Below, piece by piece: positions 9,118 through 18,353 of a stretch of DNA of 64,000 bases. Under the pieces are notes generated by a model that saw only the letters and a list, made by a program, of their open reading frames with translations, was not told the DNA's origin and did not search any database. A program made the translations under genes and the position numbers. Position 1 is the first letter of the stretch; each line of letters starts with the position of its first letter. The stretch is from the NCBI RefSeq assembly GCF_042431545.1, contig NZ_JBHLYX010000016.1, one strand, 5' to 3'. The stretch is from Pseudoalteromonas xiamenensis. GTDB lineage: Bacteria; Pseudomonadota; Gammaproteobacteria; Enterobacterales; Alteromonadaceae.

Positions 9118-10451
9118 TACTGAACTTTACGCTTAGGTGATGGGGATAGTGCTTTGCAAAAACAGTGTGTGCCCTCGACCTCTTTTGCTTGATACATCGC
9201 TTCATCAGCGAGTTTTATAAGTGTTTCAGGGTCTTGTGCTTCTTTGGGATAGAGACTTATGCCAATGCTCACGTCAACGCGAATTAGCTCATTGCAGTAG
9301 TGGATCGGCTGTGACAACGCTTCGACCAACTCTTGGGATTTAGACAGAACACCACTGTAATCTTTCTCTAGGTTTAAACACACGATAAATTCGTCCCCGC
9401 CAAAACGACCACAAAAGTCGGAACGACGAATGTTGTTTTGCAGTCGTTTAGCAATCTGCACCAGAATTTCATCGCCAGCTTGGTGACCCTTGTTGTCATT
9501 GATTTCTTTAAATTTATCGAGGTCAAAAAACAATACAGCAAGGGAAAGTTCAGCGCGACTCGCTCGAGCAACCGTTTGATCAAGTTGAGCGTTAAAAGCC
9601 CTGCGATTGTAGATCCCTGTGAGGGGGTCTCGTTCAGATAAAAATCGCAATCGCTCTTTTTGTTCTTGAAGCAAAGCCGTTTGCTTTTGCACCTCGCGTT
9701 CTAGTTCTTCTTTGGTCACGGTCGACTTTTGGAGAGACGCTTTCATTTGGTTAAAAACATCAATCAATTCAACGAATTCGTCATCACGATTTGGTGAGGA
9801 CAAACGGCTAACGAGGTCACCCTTCGCTAGCTTATCAATGCCATCAGAAATGACTGCAAACCCATGTCTAAAACGTTTCAAAATGATCAGTGCGATAAGA
9901 CTGAGTATCAAGGTGAAGGTCACAAGCAGCAAACTGGTTTTCCATAGACTTCGATTCTGTTCCTGTGCGCTGACACGCACCAGTTGTCGCTGTTCATAAA
10001 TCAGCGTTTCTGCCATTTCTTCCATTAAAATATTGTATCTGGCGTGAAGTAGTAAGCGCGCGTCGACGAACAACTTGGAGCTTTGGCTATCAATGACGTC
10101 TTTGATGATAAGTGACTGCTCATGGTTTACCAATTGTGCAAGATTTTCATTCAACCGTCTTAGTGTTTTCAGGTTCGAGGTCGACAACGAATACTTTTGT
10201 AATAATTGTTCTAAATCGAGTTGTGCGGTTTTAACTCGTTGCAAACTTTTACGATCACCAAACTGCAAGAATGTCCAAAGCTGGCTTCTGAGTAAATCGA
10301 CTCCTTTGTGGATGTTGGTTATGTTTTCAAACTGCTGTTTTGCACTGGTTTGCTCAAAGCCAATGTTCCATAAAGCAATACTGGTAACGGTGACAAGCAA
10401 AGCACAACAGATAAATAATGCGGTCAGCTTTTTTGAAATGGAATTAATCAT
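9117..10451 (-). CDS. Membrane diguanylate cyclase with HAMP and periplasmic sensor region
   Basis: A 444-residue protein: membrane helix at about 9-29, a helical periplasmic domain to about 170, second membrane helix about 171-191, HAMP about 192-245, a coiled linker, then GGDEF from about 275. The active-site motif GGDEF is intact at 351-355, preceded by an inhibitory I-site RxxD (Arg342-Asp345) with the standard five-residue spacing, so active c-di-GMP synthesis with product inhibition is expected. There is no EAL domain. Its ATG overlaps the stop of the upstream solute-binding protein gene by four bases, strongly suggesting that the binding protein is its periplasmic ligand sensor. Confidence 0.9.
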   Translation of the reverse strand: MINSISKKLTALFICCALLVTVTSIALWNIGFEQTSAKQQFENITNIHKGVDLLRSQLWTFLQFGDRKSLQRVKTAQLDLEQLLQKYSLSTSNLKTLRRLNENLAQLVNHEQSLIIKDVIDSQSSKLFVDARLLLHARYNILMEEMAETLIYEQRQLVRVSAQEQNRSLWKTSLLLVTFTLILSLIALIILKRFRHGFAVISDGIDKLAKGDLVSRLSSPNRDDEFVELIDVFNQMKASLQKSTVTKEELEREVQKQTALLQEQKERLRFLSERDPLTGIYNRRAFNAQLDQTVARASRAELSLAVLFFDLDKFKEINDNKGHQAGDEILVQIAKRLQNNIRRSDFCGRFGGDEFIVCLNLEKDYSGVLSKSQELVEALSQPIHYCNELIRVDVSIGISLYPKEAQDPETLIKLADEAMYQAKEVEGTHCFCKALSPSPKRKVQ

Positions 10452-11458
10452 GGTCCGGCATGCTCCATTTCAGCTAACTGTTTGAGGAATGAGTTATCAA
10501 TCAAGTTCCTAAATTTTGGTGCAGGCCCCTTTACCAACCCTTCATCTTTTGCCCAGCGTGCTTGTAGTTGGAGTTCTGACAGTAACGAGTTGCTTAGCGA
10601 TAAACGGAACGCGTAGCTTTCCCACATTTCGGCAAGTTCCATGGATTCAACATTTAATCGTTTAGCAATAAGGATCTTGGCCATGTCCGGATGGTCAGTC
10701 ATCCAGTTAATGCTCATTTCCAATGCGCTGAGTACGCGCAAATAACCCTTTCTATGTTTTTCGACGGACTCCGTCAGTGCACTTAAATTGAACGATAAAC
10801 TATAAATACCTTTAAGGCTTAGATCAGCGACATTTTGGCTGGCTTTCACTTCAAGTTGGTGGCCCCAAGGTTCCCAAACGGAGATAGCATCAACCAGTCC
10901 TGACTGTAGTGCATTACCTAGCTGATCCGGTTTTAAGTACACTTTGTGAATACGACTTTTATCTATTGCATGAGAGATACGCATTGAGTCGATGTAAAAT
11001 TCACTCGCGCTGGCTTTGACGACTCCGACTTTTTTATCGGCGAGTTGGGCAACTGAAGCTATGTCATTCTTTTTCAATGTTAGGAGACGCAAATCACTGT
11101 CAGTCCTCACAAAGGTCGTGAGCACCGAAAACACAGGCGATTTAAAACCTTGAAACATAACAACCGAATCGGAGAATGTTGCTAAGTCCGCTCGTTGGTT
11201 AAAGAGCATTTCGGCGCAGGCCACACCCCCTTGACAAGGAAGCAGTTTTACATTGACGTTTTGTTGTGTAAAAAAGCCGAGTTCTTCAGCGATAAAAAAG
11301 GGTGATGAGAGAGGGGTTAATGAAACGGCCACAGAAATGCCCGGCACAGGATCTGAAGGATTGTACCCCGAGGTTTCAATTTGTTCACGACCAAAAGCTT
11401 GGTTTAAGAACAATGCCAATAATACGAACATGCGCATATACAACATCAAGCCAATCAT
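10448..11458 (-). CDS. Orphan ABC-type solute-binding protein (NMT1/SsuA-like)
   Basis: A 336-residue secreted protein with signal peptide ending near NQAFG. The start of the mature fold reads VSLTPLSSPFFIAEELGFF, followed by GGVACAEMLFNQRADLA and a WEPWG motif near residue 200, all typical of NMT1/SsuA/NrtA-type periplasmic binding proteins for sulfonates, nitrate/bicarbonate or thiamine precursors. No ABC permease or ATPase gene is nearby. Instead the stop overlaps the start of a membrane GGDEF gene. I infer a sensory rather than transport function, delivering ligand occupancy to the cyclase. The ligand is unknown. Confidence 0.82.
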   Translation of the reverse strand: MIGLMLYMRMFVLLALFLNQAFGREQIETSGYNPSDPVPGISVAVSLTPLSSPFFIAEELGFFTQQNVNVKLLPCQGGVACAEMLFNQRADLATFSDSVVMFQGFKSPVFSVLTTFVRTDSDLRLLTLKKNDIASVAQLADKKVGVVKASASEFYIDSMRISHAIDKSRIHKVYLKPDQLGNALQSGLVDAISVWEPWGHQLEVKASQNVADLSLKGIYSLSFNLSALTESVEKHRKGYLRVLSALEMSINWMTDHPDMAKILIAKRLNVESMELAEMWESYAFRLSLSNSLLSELQLQARWAKDEGLVKGPAPKFRNLIDNSFLKQLAEMEHAGP

Positions 11459-11659
11459 CCTGAAAATTTATCCATTACGTCTCCTTTACTATAGCGCTTA
11501 TTTTCGAAACAGAAAGGTAGATTGGGCGAGTAGCGGAACGGGCTTATGGTCGTTAGGTGACTAAAAGGAGTCGTTGTAGGGCTTCGATGGAATTACACGG
11601 AGTAACACATTGAATCTCGGTTGAGCGTTGGCAATGATAGTGGGAAAGAAAAGTAGGAA

Positions 11660-11704
11660 ACCACCTTGGGAGAGTGACATGTGAAGCAACATCCACAAGG
11701 TGGT
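11660..11704 (-). terminator. Likely terminator of the DUF885 gene
   Basis: Nine-bp arms (ACCACCTTG at 11660-11668, CAAGGTGGT at 11696-11704) close a long loop 17 bp after the stop at 11721. On the minus strand the stem is followed by a pyrimidine-rich TTCCTACTTTTC tract. The 27-nt loop is long, so confidence is moderate. Confidence 0.5.
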
Positions 11705-11720
11705 CATTTAACGAAACGGT

Positions 11721-13544
11721 TTAACTTTGTTGTTTTTCAGCAATATAGTCGTTAACTAACTCTTCAAGTACCGCCAAAGGTACTGCACCATTTTTTAGTA
11801 CGACATCGTGGAAGTCTCTTAAATCAAATTTCTCTCCTAGCGCCATTTTCGCCTTTTCGCGGAGACTTAAGATTTTCATCATGCCCACTTTGTACGAGGT
11901 AGCCTGACCTGGCATCACGATGTAACGTTCAATTTCCGCTGTCACGTCAGAAAGAGCCATACCAGTATTGTTCGCCATATAGTCAATGGCTTCTTCCCTT
12001 GTCCAGCGCTTAGCATGGATACCAGTATCAACAACCAAGCGTACTGCTCTAAATAGCTCCGCTTGTAAACGGCCTAAATTATCAAGCGAGTTACTTTGGT
12101 AACCCATTTCCCAAGCGAGTCGTTCGGCGTAAAGCGCCCAACCTTCAATATACGCTGTAAAAGGTGAAATGCGTCGGATTAAAGGCATGCCTTCTAGTTC
12201 CATTGCCACCGCAATTTGAAAATGGTGGCCCGGAATACCTTCATGATAAGCAAGGGTTCGCATGCTGTACTTAGGTGTAGCCTTAATATCATAAAGATTA
12301 GCGTAAAAACGACCAGGTCTTGATCCATCTATTGCTGGTGGCTCGTAGTATGCACCAGGCGCCGTTTTCTCTTTAAACTCAGGGATACGGACAACTTCCA
12401 TACCGGCTTTCGGCCGAATGCGAAATGCCTCATCCATGCCTTTGTTGATTTCGTCTAAAATTGCCTGATAATCCGCTAGAATTTGCGCTCGACCTGCTTT
12501 GCTGTCTTCATAGTAGTTATTCGGATCTGCAACAAGTTGGTCCATTGCGGCCTTGAACCCCAATGAGGTGTCATAGCCTTGCGAAGATAAAATTTCTAAC
12601 ATTTGATTTTGAATGCGGTCGACTTCTGACAAACCCATTTGATGGATTTCATCTGCCGTCAAATCCGTTGTCGTGAAGAATCTAAGGGCGTTGGCGTAAA
12701 CCTTGTCACCATTCGGAAGATGCCAAAAACCATCGTCCGTACCAGCCTTCTCTTCAAGTGTTGTGAAATAGCTAATTAACGATTGGTACGCCCGTGTGAC
12801 GTCATCTTCAATGCGCGTTTGAGCTTCAGACAACAGCCGTTCCTTCTCACTTGGATCAAGGCCATCTATTTTTGAAAGCTTTTCTTCAAATGAACTGTAT
12901 AGAATGTTTTCTTTTGTCGGCTGTGAAATGAAGTTATTCATTTCTTCCAATACTCGCACAATCACAAACCTTGGCGGAATAATGCCTTTTTCTTCACGTA
13001 TTTTGAGGCCGTCTAACACTTGCGCGAATTTTTCGTCGACAAGACTTAAACGAGATATATAGTTTTCAGCGTCTTGCTTGTCAGTAATTTGATGTTGACC
13101 TTGCATGAAACTAGGGTAACCATTTTGTACACCAAATAACTGATTGACCGGGTAATCATGGTATTGGTATGGCTCTGTATCGTTTAGATAATTCAGAAGA
13201 TAAAGCGTAATACGTTTTGATAAGCGTTCATCTTTGGAAAGTTCTACGTCATCATACTGATCAATCGCGGCTTTTAATTTCTTCGCTTTTTGAAAAAGTG
13301 CATGACCATTTTCCACGCTCGCATCATCAAGCAGTGCATTGTGACCTTTAATGCCAATAGATTCCAAAAATCCCAGAGATGTAAGCGTCTCGGGGCTTTC
13401 AAACGCAATTTTAATCGTCTCTCTATTTAGTAGGTTGTTAAAATAAAAAGGCTTTTTTGCATACCACTCGTGGGCCGCGAAACTCCCACCTAATACGACA
13501 GCAGCACCGACTGTGCCACCTATCCATTTAACTACACGATTCAT
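11721..13544 (-). CDS. DUF885 family periplasmic metallopeptidase-like protein
   Basis: A 607-residue protein with an N-terminal membrane anchor or signal (residues about 5-25, no lipobox) and the DUF885 core. The HEGIPGHHFQ motif near residue 435, an HExxxGHH-type metal site, and the later EGWALYAERLAWEMG block are diagnostic of the family. DUF885 proteins are helical, distantly like M2/M32 peptidases, and some have been shown to be peptidases. Location is inferred to be periplasmic or outer face of the inner membrane. The gene is monocistronic, divergent from the Sel1 gene at 13741. Confidence 0.85.
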   Translation of the reverse strand: MNRVVKWIGGTVGAAVVLGGSFAAHEWYAKKPFYFNNLLNRETIKIAFESPETLTSLGFLESIGIKGHNALLDDASVENGHALFQKAKKLKAAIDQYDDVELSKDERLSKRITLYLLNYLNDTEPYQYHDYPVNQLFGVQNGYPSFMQGQHQITDKQDAENYISRLSLVDEKFAQVLDGLKIREEKGIIPPRFVIVRVLEEMNNFISQPTKENILYSSFEEKLSKIDGLDPSEKERLLSEAQTRIEDDVTRAYQSLISYFTTLEEKAGTDDGFWHLPNGDKVYANALRFFTTTDLTADEIHQMGLSEVDRIQNQMLEILSSQGYDTSLGFKAAMDQLVADPNNYYEDSKAGRAQILADYQAILDEINKGMDEAFRIRPKAGMEVVRIPEFKEKTAPGAYYEPPAIDGSRPGRFYANLYDIKATPKYSMRTLAYHEGIPGHHFQIAVAMELEGMPLIRRISPFTAYIEGWALYAERLAWEMGYQSNSLDNLGRLQAELFRAVRLVVDTGIHAKRWTREEAIDYMANNTGMALSDVTAEIERYIVMPGQATSYKVGMMKILSLREKAKMALGEKFDLRDFHDVVLKNGAVPLAVLEELVNDYIAEKQQS

Positions 13545-13740
13545 TTTTTTATTCTCTTCTTTCCGTTGTCAAATATTTAACAAATCTAACGTGAAGAACA
13601 TATCAAGCCTATTCGCATTTTGTAAGTAAAAATTACATTTTTAGAAATACAATATAAAACAATGCATTAAGTAAATTTAAGGGATTTGAGCCAGCCATGT
13701 TAATTCGGTAAGCTTTAACAAAAGGCAGTGTGGATTTGAA

Positions 13741-14511
13741 ATGAACGTGTTATTTGTAGCCCATGATTGGCTAACGGAAGGTCTGTCAAAATACAAACGA
13801 GGGATTAGCGTTATCTGCGTCCTTGTTTTCATTGGATGGATAGTTCAAAAACAATCTGATGCCAGAAAACAGGAGTTAGATGTCATCGACTCACCTATGG
13901 TACACGATGTGTACATAGTGGATGCAGGCAAACTGACACTGGATGTTAACTACCAGCAACAGTTCAAAATCTATCAGGTCACCAATGTTAAGGATGACAG
14001 AGTCACATTCAAAGTCGGTCGCTATAGCTACAACAAATATCGAGACATTAAGCGCGGGATACAATTAAACCAATTGATGATAGATGGCTATTTTTCAGCG
14101 ATGCCTGAGACATGGAGCACGAAGGAACTACTAGCCAACTTTGACTCAGGTGCGCTATACGAGGCACATCGGCCTGTCGATATTTTTGTCATGGGCGGAA
14201 TAGTTCGGCATCGACCGAGGCTCGCATTGAGTTATCACACTGACAAACCAAATCAAAATAACCAACGCGCCATTCGTTTTTATCAAACAGGGGAGCTGGA
14301 ACAGGCTCGGCTTGCATTTGAAGAGGCTGCGAACGAAGGTGACAGCTGGGGGCAATTTAATTTAGCCGAGATGCTAAGGGACGGTTCCGGTGGCAAGCAA
14401 GATGTTGAGCGGGCGCTTTATTGGTTTAACAAGGCAAGGCAACAAGGACTAGAGCGAGCGAACACAGCCTATGAAAATTTATGCGCAGCCACAGTAGGTT
14501 GCTCAAACTAA
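13741..14511 (+). CDS. Membrane-anchored protein with Sel1-like repeats
   Basis: A 256-residue protein with one membrane helix near residues 22-40 (ISVICVLVFIGWIV) and a C-terminal segment from about residue 175 containing Sel1/TPR-like helices (AIRFYQTGELEQARLAFEEA, GQFNLAEMLRDGSGG, ALYWFNKARQQGLERA). The middle domain, about 55-165, is not recognised. Sel1 repeats usually mediate protein-protein contacts. Its stop at 14509-14511 abuts the ATG of the FG-GAP repeat gene, so the two are likely a co-translated pair of envelope proteins. Confidence 0.7.
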   Translation: MNVLFVAHDWLTEGLSKYKRGISVICVLVFIGWIVQKQSDARKQELDVIDSPMVHDVYIVDAGKLTLDVNYQQQFKIYQVTNVKDDRVTFKVGRYSYNKYRDIKRGIQLNQLMIDGYFSAMPETWSTKELLANFDSGALYEAHRPVDIFVMGGIVRHRPRLALSYHTDKPNQNNQRAIRFYQTGELEQARLAFEEAANEGDSWGQFNLAEMLRDGSGGKQDVERALYWFNKARQQGLERANTAYENLCAATVGCSN

Positions 14512-16062
14512 ATGATGTTGAACTTATTCAATCACTTGTGGTTCTTAAAACACATTAACCGCACATGGAGCAAAAAAGTGTCTATCGCACGTATTTTGAC
14601 TTTGTTAACCAGTGGCTTTGTCGCAAACAGCGTTTTTGCAGCCGAGTCGCCATTTTTCAAAGAGCTAGAACTCTCACTACCTTACGCCGTCAGTCAACCG
14701 CCGTTACTCGCCGATGTTGCGCCTAATCCTGGCAAGGAATTGATTATTGTGGGCAGCGGACTAAGCAACGCACATCAAGTAAGTGTTGTGGGGATCGTGG
14801 AGGGAAAACTTGCTGTACTGGACTCATTCGCGATTGGTAAAGAGTATTTCGCCATTGATACGTTGGATTCAAGTACGGAAAAAACAAAAAGTTTGTTCTT
14901 TTTGAGCCGTGAGCACGTAGCCTCCTATGAGTTTCCCGCAGACAAAAAGCCGAATCGCTTGCATCTGTATCAAGAGGTCGATTCATTTTACCGAGTACAA
15001 AAAAGTAATTTTCTAAGTCGAATTGATTTCATTGATGACTTGAATGAGGATGGTATTGCAGATATTACTTTGCCTAATTTCGACTATTTGACTGTTTGGT
15101 TAAGTAAGAAGGATGCTGAGCTTAAACGCCATCGCCTAAACATTCCGAGTATGGTCTCAATTGTTCGTCGCGACTTAGAGGTACAACAAGCATCTACGTC
15201 GAAGGTCAACGGGGAACAACCTTTTATTTTTTACACAGAACAAGGCCACGTTAACCAATTTACAATCGAAAAAAATCACATTCGGGAGCACCGAATTAAA
15301 GTGAATGAAACCATTTATGGCGTAAATTGGTGGGATTTATTGGACGACTCTGGAAATTCACAAGACCAGAGTAATTTAAGTCATCGTGTTGTGGAAAAAA
15401 TCACAGATGTTAATGGTGATGACATTCCGGATATGGTCGTCCGGTTTACTCGAAGCAGAGGTGCACTCGACAGACAAAATGACTATGAGTTTTACTACGG
15501 TAAACTAGATGACAGCGTACTGTCATTTTCAGACAAGCCTGATACGACGATTGCTTCAGAAGGAACATTAACAGGACTAATCTTGGAAGACATTGACGGC
15601 GATAAGAAAAAAGAAGTCATTGTATCGAGTTTTGAGATAGGCGTTTCACAGATAGTGTCTGCGCTTCTGTCTGGTAGTATTGATCAAGATGTGCTGGTTT
15701 ATCGCCTAAACAAAAATCAAGGCTTTGATAAAAAACCAAACAGCAGTTATGAAACACAGATGCATTTTAGTTTGAGCAAAGGTCGAGCTGGAGAGCCTCT
15801 CGTTGCAGTCGCTGACATTAATGGTGATGGCTACAAAGATCTTTTGCTTACCGCAAATAACGAAGAGATCCGTATTCGATTTGGCATGAAAGATGGTAAA
15901 TTCAGTCGCAGTGAACGTGTTAAAACGACCGTGCCTCAGGCGGGTGGCAATATCCAAGCACAAGATATGAATGGCGATGGTAAACTCGATGTGACCATGG
16001 TGTACGACCGATTAGACGAGCCGACGTTGAAAAACATGATTAAGGTTTTAGTTGCGAAGTAG
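14512..16062 (+). CDS. Secreted FG-GAP/VCBS-repeat protein
   Basis: A 516-residue protein with a long N-terminal region and signal sequence ending around FAAES (residue 45). It has at least five Ca2+-loop repeats of the FG-GAP/VCBS type: DDLNEDGIADI, DVNGDDIPDMV, DIDGDKKKEVI, DINGDGYKDLL and DMNGDGKLDVT, spaced across the protein as in a beta-propeller. Such propellers sit on the cell surface or in the periplasm and bind partners or glycans. No catalytic domain is attached. The ATG follows the Sel1 gene stop with no gap (ATGATG at 14512). Its function is unknown. Confidence 0.78.
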   Translation: MMLNLFNHLWFLKHINRTWSKKVSIARILTLLTSGFVANSVFAAESPFFKELELSLPYAVSQPPLLADVAPNPGKELIIVGSGLSNAHQVSVVGIVEGKLAVLDSFAIGKEYFAIDTLDSSTEKTKSLFFLSREHVASYEFPADKKPNRLHLYQEVDSFYRVQKSNFLSRIDFIDDLNEDGIADITLPNFDYLTVWLSKKDAELKRHRLNIPSMVSIVRRDLEVQQASTSKVNGEQPFIFYTEQGHVNQFTIEKNHIREHRIKVNETIYGVNWWDLLDDSGNSQDQSNLSHRVVEKITDVNGDDIPDMVVRFTRSRGALDRQNDYEFYYGKLDDSVLSFSDKPDTTIASEGTLTGLILEDIDGDKKKEVIVSSFEIGVSQIVSALLSGSIDQDVLVYRLNKNQGFDKKPNSSYETQMHFSLSKGRAGEPLVAVADINGDGYKDLLLTANNEEIRIRFGMKDGKFSRSERVKTTVPQAGGNIQAQDMNGDGKLDVTMVYDRLDEPTLKNMIKVLVAK

Positions 16063-16122
16063 TCATGCTGTTTTTACATAGTCTGAACTTAAAACTTTTC
16101 GAAGACAAAGGAACGTATTATT

Positions 16123-16626
16123 TTGATCCCAACTCTTGAGACGACTCGGTTCTATTTACGGCCGCCGAGTCTGGATTGTTTTGATGCATATCGACAATTT
16201 TATACCGACGCAATAGCCTCAAAAATGTATGGCGGACCGATTAGTGAAGAACTTGTTTGGGCAAGACTAAAAGCGGATGTGGGCTCTTGGACGTTATTAG
16301 GGTTTGGTGTTTGGGTTATTCAGTGTAAAGACACACAAGCGATAGTCGGTACCTGTGGTTTTTGGCAAGGTTATGGCTGGCCAAGGGAGCTCACGTGGTG
16401 GATTTTACCTGAATTTAGGGGGCAGGGGATTGCGACCGAGGCTTCGTTGTGCGCGATTGACCATGCATATAATCAATGGCATTGGGAGCGAGTTGAAACG
16501 TATATGAATGACAACAACAACGCAGCTCGAGCATTAGTTGAAAAACTTGGTGGCGAGATAATACACCGAGCCAGGTTTAGCGACGGACTAGACCGTAATG
16601 TTTACCATCTTCCTAACACAAGATAA
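16123..16626 (+). CDS. GNAT family N-acetyltransferase (RimJ/RimL-like)
   Basis: A 167-residue GNAT protein. The N-terminus IPTLETTRFYLRPP matches the usual opening of RimJ/RimL-type acetyltransferases, motif A reads LPEFRGQGIATEAS (acetyl-CoA pyrophosphate loop RGQGIA) and the end carries NNAARALVEKLGGE. The only in-frame start that preserves the conserved N-terminus is TTG 16123, with AAAGGA at 16107-16112 upstream. Such proteins acetylate the N-terminus of ribosomal proteins or small amines; the substrate cannot be predicted. It lies 60 bp after the FG-GAP gene and may be read through from it. Confidence 0.85.
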   Translation: MIPTLETTRFYLRPPSLDCFDAYRQFYTDAIASKMYGGPISEELVWARLKADVGSWTLLGFGVWVIQCKDTQAIVGTCGFWQGYGWPRELTWWILPEFRGQGIATEASLCAIDHAYNQWHWERVETYMNDNNNAARALVEKLGGEIIHRARFSDGLDRNVYHLPNTR

Positions 16627-16673
16627 AAGGAAACCCGTTTAGACGCTGTATCTGAACGATAGTACACAACACG

Positions 16674-18140
16674 TTAAATAGCTGGAGGTACTCGAGCTGG
16701 GACGAGTTTTTCAAACTGTGCGGCAACAGCGAGTACTTTTGCATCGTCGCCAGGCAATCCGAAGAAAGTCAGGCCAGACGGAATGCCTTCTATCATCTGA
16801 AGGGGGACCGTAACCGCAGGACCCCCGATCATAGCCGCTAACCATGTACTGCTGCCCGTAAACGAATCACCGTTCACTTCATCAATTTTCCATGGTTTCC
16901 CTGTGGTAGGTGCCATGAAAACATCAATCTTGTACTTTTCTTGTAATTTCTTAAGTTGTTGAAGCGCAAACTCTTGCACAATAATTTGTGAAAGAGAATA
17001 TTTATCTTTGTCTGTAAAGGCATTGGCGGATTCTAGCAAATCTTGTTTAGTGTCACCGTGGGCCTTATTAAACAAAATGAGTTGTTCTAGGTTTTTCACA
17101 GGAAGGTGAGACTGTTTAGACAAATATTCATTAATGTCTCGTTGAAATTCAAACATCAACACTTCCATTTCTGCATTCATCAACACATCGCGCTGTTCAA
17201 ACGGAAGGTGGTTATAGATTTTTGTGCCGCGTATGGCGAATTTGTCCAACGTTTCAACCAACGCACTCATATGCTCTGAGTAGAAGCTTTGCATTGAATT
17301 GAGCAGACCGAGAGAGAGCCATTTATAGTCCACATTTGACGTGAGTGAAACGGAAATGTCGTCGGTAATTGCACTGTATACCAACGTGGCATCCTCAACG
17401 GTGCGAGCCATAGGACCAGCCGTATCTTGAGACTTCGCCAGTGGCACGATACCGCGTTTAGAAATTTTATAATTGGTCGGTTTTATACCAACAATGCCAG
17501 TCATGGAAGCAGGGCAAAGAATAGACCCATCTGTTTCAGTGCCGATGGCAATAAGGGTTAAATCTGCAGCCACGGCAACCGCACTACCAGAGCTAGAGCC
17601 ACAAGGTGTGTATTGAAGATTATATGGATTGCGGGTTTGACCACCAATTGCACTAAAGCCACTGCTGCTTTGCATGGACTTAAAATTCGCCCATTCCGAT
17701 AGGTTGGTTTTACCAAGAATAATCGCCCCTTCTTTTCTTAGTTTGGCGATGATAGACGCATCCGTTTTGGCGATGTTTTGAGAAAGGGCTTTTGCTCCAA
17801 CGGTTGTAGGAAGACCGGCAACGTCGATGTTGTCTTTGACCAGTATAGGCACACCAAACAGCATACCTGTGGCATTTCCTTTATTAAAAATAAGGTCTTT
17901 TTGCTTAGCAATGGCAATGGCGTTAGGGTCTATCGCGACGACGCTGTTAAGCTTAGGATCGAGCGCTTTTATTCGATTAAGGTAATACTGTACTACTTGC
18001 TCATAGGTAACAGCTTGAGTCGAACGTAGAGACTGAAGTTTAGAGATAGTGAGTTCATGTAAATCAGATTCTTTTGCGCTGGAGGTAAAAGAAAAGCACA
18101 AAATACAAGCAATTAAAACCTTTAACCACACTCTCAACAT
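16674..18140 (-). CDS. Secreted amidase (amidase signature family)
   Basis: A 488-residue amidase with a signal peptide (cleavage near TSSAKES). The Ser-cisSer-Lys triad is visible: Lys102 in VKDNIDVAG, Ser182 in CGSSSGSAVAVAA, and nucleophile Ser206 in TETDGSILCP. The family hydrolyses amides and is related to GatA. Because of the signal peptide and the absence of GatB/C neighbours this is a periplasmic amidase of unknown substrate, not the tRNA amidotransferase. It converges on the acetyltransferase gene, with only 47 bp between the two stops. Confidence 0.88.
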   Translation of the reverse strand: MLRVWLKVLIACILCFSFTSSAKESDLHELTISKLQSLRSTQAVTYEQVVQYYLNRIKALDPKLNSVVAIDPNAIAIAKQKDLIFNKGNATGMLFGVPILVKDNIDVAGLPTTVGAKALSQNIAKTDASIIAKLRKEGAIILGKTNLSEWANFKSMQSSSGFSAIGGQTRNPYNLQYTPCGSSSGSAVAVAADLTLIAIGTETDGSILCPASMTGIVGIKPTNYKISKRGIVPLAKSQDTAGPMARTVEDATLVYSAITDDISVSLTSNVDYKWLSLGLLNSMQSFYSEHMSALVETLDKFAIRGTKIYNHLPFEQRDVLMNAEMEVLMFEFQRDINEYLSKQSHLPVKNLEQLILFNKAHGDTKQDLLESANAFTDKDKYSLSQIIVQEFALQQLKKLQEKYKIDVFMAPTTGKPWKIDEVNGDSFTGSSTWLAAMIGGPAVTVPLQMIEGIPSGLTFFGLPGDDAKVLAVAAQFEKLVPARVPPAI

Positions 18141-18311
18141 TCAGTCGTTCCAATTGTATTACTTACCACTACATTGTAGCGAAACAAGCGGGAAGTTGCA
18201 GCCTTTAGAGGATATTTAACGATTAAGTTCCTAAAAACGCGAATAAATTTTTCACACCAATTAGGGTAGCGTAGAGTGAACTTTGTAAATTTTGCATATT
18301 CAGAGTCCCAA

Positions 18312-18338
18312 TAAAAATGGCACTCATCCAGAGTGCCA
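18312..18338 (-). terminator. Terminator of the TonB receptor-fructokinase operon
   Basis: Perfect 8-bp arms TGGCACTC (18318-18325) and GAGTGCCA (18331-18338), loop of 5. On the minus strand the stem is followed by TTTTTATT. It lies just after the fructokinase stop at 18354. Confidence 0.85.
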
Positions 18339-18353
18339 ATACGTACCTATTCC

